A stretch of DNA of 64,000 nucleotides from the NCBI GenBank assembly GCA_963540505.1, contig CAUTMV010000007.1, positions 1 to 64,000 on the forward strand, in the 5' to 3' direction. Source of the stretch: Wolinella sp963540505. Its GTDB lineage: Bacteria > Campylobacterota > Campylobacteria > Campylobacterales > Helicobacteraceae. Both the position numbers and the translations under genes were made by a program. The notes under the pieces were generated by a model. The model was not told the origin of the DNA. It did not search any database and saw only the letters and a program-made list of their open reading frames with translations. Within the stretch, counting starts at the first letter, position 1. Each line of letters begins with the position of its first letter. Shown here in pieces: positions 25,408 through 33,833 of the stretch.

Positions 25408-27930
25408 TTGGGGATGGCGACTATTTTGGGAGATTTGGGGCTTGTGGGTCGCTATGGGACGAGCTTTGCAGAATTTAATCTCCGATATTTCGGAGCACTC
25501 TCCTACCTCTACCCCTTCGCGCTCCTCTATCCGCTCTATCGCCTCTATCACGAGCAAAGCCTTACGTTGCGGCGTATAGAGCTTGTGCTCTCCTTTATGC
25601 TGCTCTTTTTTTCTCTGCTGATTATGCAGGCTCTCTTTTTCAAAATCCCGCTTGATGGCATGATCGGACGGGCGATTATAAGGGTTCTTTACCCGCTCAT
25701 CGGAAAATTCGGAATCTGGCTTATCATCGCGACGGGAATCGCCCTCGCCGCCCTAATATTTCTAAACCAAAGCATTGAAGGAATCCTCGCGCATTTTAGA
25801 GAGCTCTATCTAAAAAGGACACGTTTCCTCGCTGCATTTTGGCAAACAAATGGAGAATCTAACGAAGAATCGACAGTTCAAAAGGGAGATTCCCAAAAAA
25901 TGGCAGAGCAAAAGGAGAAAATAGAGCAATCCGAGCCCGCCGATGCGCCCTCTTTGGCAAGCGAAGATATGGAGGAATCTGCCGCGCAAGAGCCGCAAAA
26001 TGAGGAGATCCTCGCGCCAAATAAGGCGAGGGAATCTGCCGCACCGACGAGCCGCACGGTGGAGCTGCACTCCATAGATATTCCTATGGAGTGCATTTTT
26101 GAGGAAGAGGATAATTACGCCAAGCTTGTGCGCCTTGTGAAAAAGCCCCAAAAATCCGAGTCCACTCCAAGCAGCAGCCTCAAAATCAGTCGGGAATCTA
26201 TCCAAAAAAGCCACGCACAAACCCCGCCGAATGCCGCTTTAGAGCTTGAGCCCGAGCTTGTGAGCGAAGAAGATTTAGCCCTGCCCGATTCCCCTACACC
26301 TGAGGAATCCGCCCCATTAGCGCAGCCTTATACAAAAACATCGCCCCACACAAATCCCTCATTTTGTGTCGCTTCGTGCGCCGATTCTTCCCCTGCCGCG
26401 CCTTTAAGTGATGGCAAAAATCCCGCCCAAAATGCGCAAAAACCAAGCGATTCCCCCGTGATTATCAAAGAGCTTGAGGAGAATATCGCGCTTTTAAGCA
26501 CGCTGGAATTTGGGGAATCCAGCAAGCCGAAAGATTTCAAGCTCCCGCATTTGGACTTTTTGCAAAAGCCAAGCAGGCAGCACATCGAGATTGACGAAGA
26601 TGAGATTGATCGTAAAATCCAAGATCTGCTCGGCAAGCTTAAGATGTTCAAAATCGAGGGCGATATCGCGCGCACCTATTCGGGTCCGATTGTGACGACG
26701 TTTGAATTCCGCCCCGCACCAAGCGTGAAAGTCTCGCGGATTCTTACGCTTGAAGATGATTTGGCGATGGCACTAAAAGCCAAAACCATACGCATTCAAG
26801 CCCCCGTGCCCGGCAAAGATGTCGTAGGAATTGAGATACCCAATAAGGACGTCGAGACCATCTATCTGCGCGAGATTTTGGAGAGCGAGCTTTTTTTAAA
26901 ATCAAGCTCGCCCCTCACGCTCGCGCTGGGTAAGGACATCGTGGGCAAGCCCTTTATCACGGATCTTAAAAAGCTCCCGCACCTCCTCATCGCCGGCACA
27001 ACGGGTAGCGGCAAAAGTGTCGGAATCAACGCCATGATCCTCTCGCTTTTGTATAAAAATTCTCCCGATGATTTGAAGCTCATCATGATTGACCCCAAAA
27101 TGCTCGAATTTTCCATTTACAACGACATTCCGCACCTCCTAACGCCCGTGATTACGCAGCCCAAAAAAGCCATCACCGCGCTAGGAAATACCGTCGCGGA
27201 GATGGAGCGGCGTTATGAGGCGATGAGCAAAGCCAAAACGAAAAATATCGAAAACTACAACGACAAAGCGCGCAAAGAGGGCTTCGCGCCCTTCCCCTAC
27301 ATCGTCGTGATTATCGATGAGTTGGCGGATTTGATGATGACGGGGGGCAAAGATGTGGAGTATTCCATCGCGCGCCTAGCCCAGATGGCGCGAGCCAGCG
27401 GAATCCACCTCATCGTCGCAACCCAACGCCCAAGCGTGGATATTGTAACAGGACTAATCAAAGCAAATCTGCCCTCAAGAATCAGCTACAAAGTGGGGCA
27501 GAAAATCGACTCCAAGGTCATTTTGGACTCCTTTGGCGCGGAATCGCTCCTAGGTCGCGGCGATATGCTCTTCACGCCTCCAGGCGGGGGAATTGTCCGC
27601 CTACATGCGCCATGGAGCAGCGAAACGGAGATTGAAAAAATCGTCGAACATCTAAAATCTCAGCGCGTCGCGGAGTATGATGAGAGTTTTTTGGGCGATG
27701 ATGACGAGGGGTTTGTAAAAGCAGGCAGCAGCAGCGAGGATAGCGGCGATGAGCTCTATGAAGAGGCGAAGCGAATTATTTTGAGCGACAAAAAAACCTC
27801 CATTAGCTACATTCAGAGGCGGCTTAGTATCGGCTACAACAAAGCGGCGAATATCATCGATGAGATGGAGAAACGCGGATTCCTCTCGTCACCAAACAGC
27901 AAGGGGAATCGAGACATCATCGGCACGTGA
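25408..27930 (+). CDS. ftsK: DNA translocase FtsK
   Basis: An 840-residue division-site DNA pump. It has N-terminal membrane helices (to about 120) and a 280-residue acidic, Pro/Ser-rich linker. The motor domain has Walker A IAGTTGSGKSVGIN and Walker B VVIIDELADLMM, and a C-terminal gamma winged helix ends in SIGYNKAANIIDEMEKRGFL. The TTG at 25408 (ATG at 25414) is the first ordinary start but has no ribosome site and cuts into the first membrane helix. The frame is open back to 25351, and TAAGGA at 25348-25353 points to initiation at ATC 25357 or 25360. The true start is unsettled. Confidence 0.93.
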   Translation: MGMATILGDLGLVGRYGTSFAEFNLRYFGALSYLYPFALLYPLYRLYHEQSLTLRRIELVLSFMLLFFSLLIMQALFFKIPLDGMIGRAIIRVLYPLIGKFGIWLIIATGIALAALIFLNQSIEGILAHFRELYLKRTRFLAAFWQTNGESNEESTVQKGDSQKMAEQKEKIEQSEPADAPSLASEDMEESAAQEPQNEEILAPNKARESAAPTSRTVELHSIDIPMECIFEEEDNYAKLVRLVKKPQKSESTPSSSLKISRESIQKSHAQTPPNAALELEPELVSEEDLALPDSPTPEESAPLAQPYTKTSPHTNPSFCVASCADSSPAAPLSDGKNPAQNAQKPSDSPVIIKELEENIALLSTLEFGESSKPKDFKLPHLDFLQKPSRQHIEIDEDEIDRKIQDLLGKLKMFKIEGDIARTYSGPIVTTFEFRPAPSVKVSRILTLEDDLAMALKAKTIRIQAPVPGKDVVGIEIPNKDVETIYLREILESELFLKSSSPLTLALGKDIVGKPFITDLKKLPHLLIAGTTGSGKSVGINAMILSLLYKNSPDDLKLIMIDPKMLEFSIYNDIPHLLTPVITQPKKAITALGNTVAEMERRYEAMSKAKTKNIENYNDKARKEGFAPFPYIVVIIDELADLMMTGGKDVEYSIARLAQMARASGIHLIVATQRPSVDIVTGLIKANLPSRISYKVGQKIDSKVILDSFGAESLLGRGDMLFTPPGGGIVRLHAPWSSETEIEKIVEHLKSQRVAEYDESFLGDDDEGFVKAGSSSEDSGDELYEEAKRIILSDKKTSISYIQRRLSIGYNKAANIIDEMEKRGFLSSPNSKGNRDIIGT

Positions 27931-27952
27931 GGCGCGAGCGTGTGTGGTTTTG

Positions 27953-27961
27953 TGGTAAAAT
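27953..27961 (+). promoter_or_regulatory. Extended -10 box for the cheW-like/MCP pair
   Basis: TGGTAAAAT, 46 bp before the cheW-like ATG at 28007, just after the ftsK stop. Confidence 0.45.
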
Positions 27962-28006
27962 CTTTTTCTTTTGCAAGAGGAATCCCGCAAAAACAAGGAG
28001 AAACGC

Positions 28007-28462
28007 ATGAAGAAGCAGGCAAGCTCGCTAAAATCCGCGAAGCGTTACCTCTTCTTTTGTGTCGGCGAGGAACGCTTTGGAATCGAGATTTCATGGGTTT
28101 TGGAGATGGTTCCATTTTCTGGTGCGATTCCTCTGCCTAGGGCTGCAAATTTCATCTTAGGTATGATGAATTTGCGCGGGAGGAATATCCCCATCGTGGA
28201 TCTTAGCAAACGACTGGGAATCCCAAAAAGAGCTGCAAATCCTTTTGAAGTAGTAATTCTTGTGCGATTTAATGAGATTGAGGCGGGATTCCTTGTTGAT
28301 GAAGTCGATGAGGTTGGGAGCGAAAAAGACGAACTATTATCGGCGCAAAAGCTTGATTCCCTTGAGGAATCCTACGCAGAAAATATCATCAAAGAGCGAC
28401 ATCAGCAGGCAGTCGTCATTCTAAAGCCTGAAGTGTTGCTTAAAAATCTTATCTTGTCATAA
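28007..28462 (+). CDS. CheW-like chemotaxis coupling protein
   Basis: A 151-residue single CheW domain with FFCVGEERFGIEISWVLEMVP, MMNLRGRNIPIVDL and the FLVDEVDEV signature. CheW links receptors to the CheA kinase at the membrane arrays. ATG at 28007 with AAGGAG 7 bp upstream. It is encoded 18 bp before a receptor gene, so it may serve that receptor. Whether it is the general CheW or a second, specialised copy cannot be told from this window. Confidence 0.9.
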   Translation: MKKQASSLKSAKRYLFFCVGEERFGIEISWVLEMVPFSGAIPLPRAANFILGMMNLRGRNIPIVDLSKRLGIPKRAANPFEVVILVRFNEIEAGFLVDEVDEVGSEKDELLSAQKLDSLEESYAENIIKERHQQAVVILKPEVLLKNLILS

Positions 28463-28480
28463 ATTAAAGGGGTGTGTATC

Positions 28481-30472
28481 ATGAGAGAGATGACACTAGG
28501 GGTGAAAATCCGACTAGGCTTTGGTCTTATTCTAGTAATTGCAATTTTGCTCGGAGCGATGGGAATCCACAACATGGAGAGTGCCGAAGATGTCGCAGAT
28601 GAGCTTGCTAGCATTCAAGTCCCTAGAGCGAATCTTTCAGCAAAGATTCTTGCAGATATTAACGCCCTGCGCTATCACATGCGAGCTTTTGTCTTGATTG
28701 ATGATCCTGTAGAACTTAAAAAAGCCAAAGAGCAATTTACCGCACTGCGTGAAACGCTAATGGAGATAAAGAGCCTCGGGACACAGCAAAAAATTAACGA
28801 CCTCATCGAGAAAGAGGCTCTAATCTCTGAGGCACTTAAGGAGCTAGTCGCCGCAACCCAGCGACTTGAGACGATCGCACAAAAGCGACAAGACGCGGAT
28901 CGCGCAATCGGCGAGAGCGGAATCGTGCTTGCCGAAAATCTCGATGCTTACATCACTGCGCAGCTGCAAAGTCTCCGCAATGAGACTAATAACAAATCCA
29001 CAAAAACAACACACCTTCAATCAAGAGTGCAGAAAATCAGTAGCATATTCTCAATCCTGAATTATGTCTCTAATGCCCGAATTTTGGGTCAGCGCGCGCA
29101 GGTATTGCGCGACTCGGATATGCTAAACACCGCGATTACGCAATTTAGCTCGGTCTATCCGCTCATTGATTCCATCAAACAAGCGACTACCGAGGGCGAG
29201 AACATGCGAAAACTCGAAAAAGTCGAAGGGGCGGTGCATCAATACGAACGCATTATGGGAGATTTTATTACCTTTAATCGAGAGATTGCGACTGAACAAG
29301 CAGCATTGGTGAGTGCTTCCGCAGAGGTGATGAAACTCGCTGCAAGTATCGCGAATACCGCTCTACAAAGCACAACTCATCTAAGCAATCACACAGCAGA
29401 TTCCCTTGCGAATGCTTCTTTGACGATGCTCCTTGGGCTTATTGCCGCGCTTGTTATCGGGCTAGTTTCAAGCTTTTACATCATTCGCGGTATTACTCGT
29501 CCGCTCACAGAGGCAGTGCATACCATCACGGAGGCGAATGCGCAAGTGCTCAGTGCCTCAAATCAGATCGCCGATTCCTCTACATTGCTCGCAGAAGGGT
29601 CAAATGAACAAGCCAGCTCGGTGCAGCAGGTAAGCGCGACGATTGAGGAGAGCACCGTCATCAATAACCAAAATGCCGAAAATGGACGTGAAGCAGATAC
29701 GCTTGCTAAAGCGGCTAATCATTCCGCTAAACAGGGCAATGAAAAGGTGCAGCAGCTCATGGACGCAATGGACAGAATCACGGAATCAAGTCAAAAGATT
29801 GCCAAAATCATTAAGACTATTGATGAGATTGCATTCCAGACCAACCTGCTCGCACTCAATGCCGCAGTCGAAGCGGCGCGTGCAGGCGAACATGGACTGG
29901 GATTCGCCGTGGTCGCCGATGAGGTTAAAAATCTCGCTCAAAGAAGCGCGGAAGCAGCTAAAGAGACTGCAGCGATCATCGAAAATGCGATCGAGGAGAT
30001 CAAAAACGGTAGCCAAATCGCCCGCGATACGAATGATAGCTTCACGGAAATTTTAGAAAATGTCCAAAAAACCTCCGAACTCATCGGCGAAATTTCAGTC
30101 TCCATCAGAGAGCAGGCTGAGGGCATGAACCAAGTCGCCGCGGCGATGGGACAGGTAGATAGTGTAACGCAACAAAATGCCGCGAGCTCGGAGCAAGCAG
30201 CTGCTGCGGCTGAAGAGCTCAATGCTCAAGCCCTATCGATGATGCAAAGCACGCAAAATATTGCACGACTTGTAGGGTTGGATATTACCTCTCTTTTAAG
30301 CGAGGAGGGCACAGCTTCACGCATGAGTGTAAAGGAGAAAGCATTGCGATACCTACCCAAGCAGATTCCCCATAAAAAGCGCGAGGATCGATACAGCCTT
30401 ACAACAAAAGAACATCGCTCAAAAGAGGAAGAGATTTTCCCGCTCAATGCTAATGACTTAAAAGAGTTTTAG
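28481..30472 (+). CDS. Methyl-accepting chemotaxis protein
   Basis: A 663-residue receptor. Membrane helix 1 (about 10-30) is followed by an all-helical periplasmic sensor (about 31-310) of roughly 280 residues, the size of a helical bimodular (HBM) domain. Membrane helix 2 (about 312-335), a HAMP domain and a cytoplasmic signalling hairpin follow, with the invariant tip EIAFQTNLLALNAAVEAARAGE. There is no CheR-tethering pentapeptide at the C-terminus. The ATG at 28481 has AAAGGGG upstream. HBM sensors often bind organic acids or polyamines; the ligand here is unknown. Confidence 0.93.
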   Translation: MREMTLGVKIRLGFGLILVIAILLGAMGIHNMESAEDVADELASIQVPRANLSAKILADINALRYHMRAFVLIDDPVELKKAKEQFTALRETLMEIKSLGTQQKINDLIEKEALISEALKELVAATQRLETIAQKRQDADRAIGESGIVLAENLDAYITAQLQSLRNETNNKSTKTTHLQSRVQKISSIFSILNYVSNARILGQRAQVLRDSDMLNTAITQFSSVYPLIDSIKQATTEGENMRKLEKVEGAVHQYERIMGDFITFNREIATEQAALVSASAEVMKLAASIANTALQSTTHLSNHTADSLANASLTMLLGLIAALVIGLVSSFYIIRGITRPLTEAVHTITEANAQVLSASNQIADSSTLLAEGSNEQASSVQQVSATIEESTVINNQNAENGREADTLAKAANHSAKQGNEKVQQLMDAMDRITESSQKIAKIIKTIDEIAFQTNLLALNAAVEAARAGEHGLGFAVVADEVKNLAQRSAEAAKETAAIIENAIEEIKNGSQIARDTNDSFTEILENVQKTSELIGEISVSIREQAEGMNQVAAAMGQVDSVTQQNAASSEQAAAAAEELNAQALSMMQSTQNIARLVGLDITSLLSEEGTASRMSVKEKALRYLPKQIPHKKREDRYSLTTKEHRSKEEEIFPLNANDLKEF

Positions 30473-30474
30473 TC

Positions 30475-30483
30475 TGCTAAAAT
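30475..30483 (+). promoter_or_regulatory. Extended -10 box for ilvE
   Basis: TGCTAAAAT, overlapping the end of the MCP gene region and 35 bp before the ilvE ATG. Confidence 0.5.
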
Positions 30484-30517
30484 AGTCCATTTTAAGCCTA
30501 AATTTTGGAGTAAATTC

Positions 30518-31435
30518 ATGAAAGAAGCACAATACATTTGGATGGATGGGAATCTAATCCCTTGGCATGAGGCAAAAATCCACGTCCTATCGCACACGTT
30601 GCACTATGGAAATGGCGTATTTGAGGGCACTCGCGCCTACAAAACCGACAAAGGTTTGGCAATCTTCCGCCTGCAAGATCACACCAAACGCCTGTTAAAT
30701 TCTGCGAAAATCGTCGCTATTGACTGCCCTTACACACAAGAGCAGCTTGAGCGCGCACAAATTGAATTGCTCAAAAACAACACCTTTGAGGGCAACGTCT
30801 ATCTGCGTCCGATTGTTTTCCTTGGCTATGGAGCTATGGGCGTGTATCACAAACAAGCCCCCGTCAATGTCGCGATTGCCGCATGGGAATGGGGTGCGTA
30901 TCTTGGTGATGAGGGCTTGGAGCGGGGAATCCGCGTCAAAACCTCCTCTTTTGTGCGCAACTCCGTGAAATCAAACTTCGGCAAAGCCAAAGCAAGCGCA
31001 AACTACCTCAACTCGCAAATGGCAAAATACGAGGCGGTATCGTGCGGCTTTGAAGAGGCGTTGCTCCTTGATGACAACGGCTTCATCGCCGAAGGAAGCG
31101 GCGAGTGCTTCTTCATCGTGCGCGAGGGCAAGCTCATCACTCCTCCGCACGATAATTCGCTCGAATCCATCACCCAAGCCACCGTTACCGAAATCGCTCG
31201 GAATCTCGGCTATGAAGTGATTGAGCGACGCATTACGCGCGATGAGGTCTATGCCGCTGATGAGGCATTTTTCACCGGCACCGCCGCGGAGGTTACACCC
31301 ATTCGCGAGCTTGATTTCCGCGTCATCGGAGAGGGTAAGCGAGGCAAAATCACGCACAAGCTCCAAGAGGCTTATTTTGATGTCGTCTACGGCAGGAATC
31401 CCGCCTTTAGCAAATACCTCACCTACGTAAATTAA
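30518..31435 (+). CDS. ilvE: Branched-chain amino acid aminotransferase
   Basis: A 305-residue fold-IV PLP aminotransferase performing the last step of valine, leucine and isoleucine synthesis. It opens with YIWMDGNLIPWHEAKIHVLSH and HYGNGVFEGTRAY. The PLP lysine lies in KSNFGKAKASANYLNSQMAK near residue 155, and the EGSGECFFIV and GTAAEVTPI segments follow. Its own promoter and ribosome site (GGAG) are present. An SPFH gene follows after 9 bp. Confidence 0.96.
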   Translation: MKEAQYIWMDGNLIPWHEAKIHVLSHTLHYGNGVFEGTRAYKTDKGLAIFRLQDHTKRLLNSAKIVAIDCPYTQEQLERAQIELLKNNTFEGNVYLRPIVFLGYGAMGVYHKQAPVNVAIAAWEWGAYLGDEGLERGIRVKTSSFVRNSVKSNFGKAKASANYLNSQMAKYEAVSCGFEEALLLDDNGFIAEGSGECFFIVREGKLITPPHDNSLESITQATVTEIARNLGYEVIERRITRDEVYAADEAFFTGTAAEVTPIRELDFRVIGEGKRGKITHKLQEAYFDVVYGRNPAFSKYLTYVN

Positions 31436-31444
31436 GGAGTAGCC

Positions 31445-32557
31445 ATGCCCATTGATTTGAACGAGCACCTAAGAAAGAAAAATGCCCAACAGCAAGAAGA
31501 GGGCGGCGATTCCCAAGAATCGACTAGGAATCAGCGCAGAAACGCTAACGGGGGCGGGAATCTCCCCCCTATGCAAACACCGGAGTTTCTTAAAGGTAAA
31601 AAGGCGGGATTTTTCTACGCGCTTATTGCCGCATTCGTGCTCATCGTGATTGCAAGACCCTTTATGATTATCAACTCGGGTGAAGTGGGGATCAAGGTTA
31701 CGGCGGGTAAGTTTGATAATATCCCGCTTCAGCCGGGCTTACACTTCTTTATCCCCGTGCTTCAGAAAATCATCGTCGTCGATACGAAGGTGCGGATTAT
31801 CAACTTCTCCAGCACGGAAGATATGGGGATTCGAGGGCGCAATGAGGGAATCCTCTCCAATGAGGCGATTTCCGTGCTTGATGCGCGCGGACTCCCCGTC
31901 TCCATCGAGATTACCGTCCAGTATAAGCTAAACCCGCTTGGCGCGCCTCAGACGATTGCGACATGGGGGCTCACGTGGGAGCAAAAGATCATCAACCCCG
32001 TCGTGCGTGATGTGGTGCGAAACGTCGTGGGGCGATTCCCCGCCGAAGAGCTGCCCACGCGCCGAAATGAGATTGCGGATATGATTGATTCCCTCATTCG
32101 CGAAAACATCGACAAACTCGATAATATGCCCGTGCAGCTTAGCTCCATTCAGCTGCGTGAAATCGTCCTGCCGCCAAAGATTAAAGAGCAGATTGAGCGC
32201 GTGCAGGTGGCACGTCAGGAGGCGGAGCGCGTGAGGTATGAGGTCGATCGGGCGCGTCAGGAGGCAGAAAAGCAAGTCGCGCTCGCCAAAGGCGAGGCTG
32301 ATGCGAAACGCATTAACGCGCAAGGAGCTGCCGATGCGACGATTATTGAGGCGCAGGCGCAATCTAAAGCGAATAAAGCCATTGCCGAGAGCCTGAATTC
32401 GCGTCTCTTGGAGCTTCGTCAAATCGAGGTGCAGGGTAAATTCAACGAGGCACTTAAAAGCAATCAAGACGCCAAAATATTCCTAACCCCCGGGGGCTCG
32501 ACACCGAATTTATGGCTTGACACCAAAGATCGCCAACGCTCCTCTGTAAAAGAGTAG
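31445..32557 (+). CDS. SPFH/prohibitin-family membrane protein
   Basis: A 370-residue protein: a hydrophilic N-terminal region rich in Gln, Gly and Asn (about 1-50), one membrane helix (about 53-76), then an SPFH/Band-7 domain (about 77-250). A charged Ala/Glu/Arg helix (about 250-330) typical of prohibitins and HflK follows. Such proteins form ring-shaped membrane scaffolds that often hold FtsH or organise lipid domains. AAGGAG precedes the ATG. It follows ilvE as in Campylobacter jejuni. No hflC partner is adjacent, so it resembles single-gene prohibitin homologues. Confidence 0.88.
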   Translation: MPIDLNEHLRKKNAQQQEEGGDSQESTRNQRRNANGGGNLPPMQTPEFLKGKKAGFFYALIAAFVLIVIARPFMIINSGEVGIKVTAGKFDNIPLQPGLHFFIPVLQKIIVVDTKVRIINFSSTEDMGIRGRNEGILSNEAISVLDARGLPVSIEITVQYKLNPLGAPQTIATWGLTWEQKIINPVVRDVVRNVVGRFPAEELPTRRNEIADMIDSLIRENIDKLDNMPVQLSSIQLREIVLPPKIKEQIERVQVARQEAERVRYEVDRARQEAEKQVALAKGEADAKRINAQGAADATIIEAQAQSKANKAIAESLNSRLLELRQIEVQGKFNEALKSNQDAKIFLTPGGSTPNLWLDTKDRQRSSVKE

Positions 32558-32561
32558 CGGC

Positions 32562-33254
32562 GTGAATAGCGCAATTAGCTGGGAAAAGCTCGGGGGACTG
32601 CTCCCCGCGGTGGTGCAGGATTCCCGCAGTGGCGAACTTTTGATGCTCGCATATATGAATAAAGAGGCTCTAGAGCTCACGCGACGCACGAGAATCGCCC
32701 ACTACTTCTCGCGCTCAAAGCAGCGAATCTGGAAAAAGGGCGAGAGCAGCGGACATCTGCAACACGTAAAGGAGATTTTTATCGATTGTGATGGCGACAC
32801 GATTTTGCTTAAAGTCGAGCAAGTCGGCGTCGCGTGCCACACGGGGAATCGGAGCTGCTTTTTTACCCCCGTGCCCTTTAGGGATAGCGCGGATTCTCCC
32901 GTGAGGGAATCTGCGCCTGCAGTCGATACAAGCGTGCTTTATAATATCGCCGATTCGCTCTATGAGGAGCTTTTAGGGCGCAAGAGTGCCGATGTGAAGA
33001 GCTCCTATACCGCGCAGCTCTTTCATAAGGGCGAAAATACCATCGGGAAAAAGATCGTCGAAGAGGCGGCGGAGCTTAGCTTCGCGCTCAAAGACGGGAA
33101 CGAGCGGGAGATCATCTATGAAGCCACCGACCTACTCTATCACGCGCTTGTAGGGCTTGCTTTCAGAGGAATCGCGCCGGATAGGGTGCGGCAAGAGCTT
33201 CTTCGTCGGCGCGGAGTGAGTGGCATTGTAGAGAAGAATGCTCGCGAAGGTTGA
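32562..33254 (+). CDS. hisIE: Bifunctional phosphoribosyl-AMP cyclohydrolase/phosphoribosyl-ATP pyrophosphatase
   Basis: A 230-residue fusion catalysing steps 2 and 3 of histidine synthesis. The HisI part (about 1-110) has MLAYMNKEALELT, the metal site FIDCDGDTILLKVEQ and GVACHTGNRSCF. The HisE part (about 125-228) has the KIVEEAAELSFA and YEATDLLYHALV segments of all-alpha pyrophosphatases. The start is GTG, 5 bp after the SPFH stop. The linker between domains is short and Ser/Pro rich. The only other his gene seen here is hisF at 52453. Confidence 0.95.
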   Translation: MNSAISWEKLGGLLPAVVQDSRSGELLMLAYMNKEALELTRRTRIAHYFSRSKQRIWKKGESSGHLQHVKEIFIDCDGDTILLKVEQVGVACHTGNRSCFFTPVPFRDSADSPVRESAPAVDTSVLYNIADSLYEELLGRKSADVKSSYTAQLFHKGENTIGKKIVEEAAELSFALKDGNEREIIYEATDLLYHALVGLAFRGIAPDRVRQELLRRRGVSGIVEKNAREG

Positions 33255-33263
33255 GAGAGAATA

Positions 33264-33800
33264 ATGGAGCACTTTAGCGAATATTTCAACCTCTTTACTC
33301 CCTATCTCGAGCGACTCGAACTCTTTCAGCTGACGATTCTCGGATTTATTCTGCTGCTTTTTGTGCTTCTTTTTGTGTTAGGAATGCTGCTGCGAAACAA
33401 GGGGGGAATCGCGATGTTTCTGCCCATAGCCTGCTCTTTGCTTCTCTTGAGCTTCGCGCCCTTTTTAATCGAGCTTGCGATGACACGGGTATTTTTCCCC
33501 ATAAAGCTTGAGCTTGGGGCTAATCAGAGGCTCTCTTTTTCGGATTCTTACTTTGTCGATGGGACGATCACTAATCTTGCCAAACGCCCTATAAAAAGCT
33601 GCATTCTGACCATCACGCTTACTCGCAGGGAAAATAATCCGCTTAAAAGGCTTCAGTCTCGCCTAAAACCCACAATCGTGCGTAAAGAGATAATCAACAA
33701 AAAGCTCGCTCCGCACGAGAGCGTTCCCTTTCAATACCTCATCGACAGACCCGCCATCGAGGGGAATATCCACCCCCACATCAGTGCCGCGTGCCACTAA
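33264..33800 (+). CDS. DUF2393 family membrane protein
   Basis: A 178-residue protein with two hydrophobic segments (about 22-43 and 48-70) followed by a beta-rich soluble domain (about 80-178). This fits the DUF2393 family found mainly in Campylobacterota. The soluble part contains FVDGTITNLAKRPIKSC, resembling FxLYD-type folds outside the membrane. The function is unknown. It starts 9 bp after hisIE and ends convergent with the GGDEF/EAL gene. Confidence 0.75.
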   Translation: MEHFSEYFNLFTPYLERLELFQLTILGFILLLFVLLFVLGMLLRNKGGIAMFLPIACSLLLLSFAPFLIELAMTRVFFPIKLELGANQRLSFSDSYFVDGTITNLAKRPIKSCILTITLTRRENNPLKRLQSRLKPTIVRKEIINKKLAPHESVPFQYLIDRPAIEGNIHPHISAACH

Positions 33801-33833
33801 GCGCGCACGCCCGATTTTCGCGCAGCACCAAAG

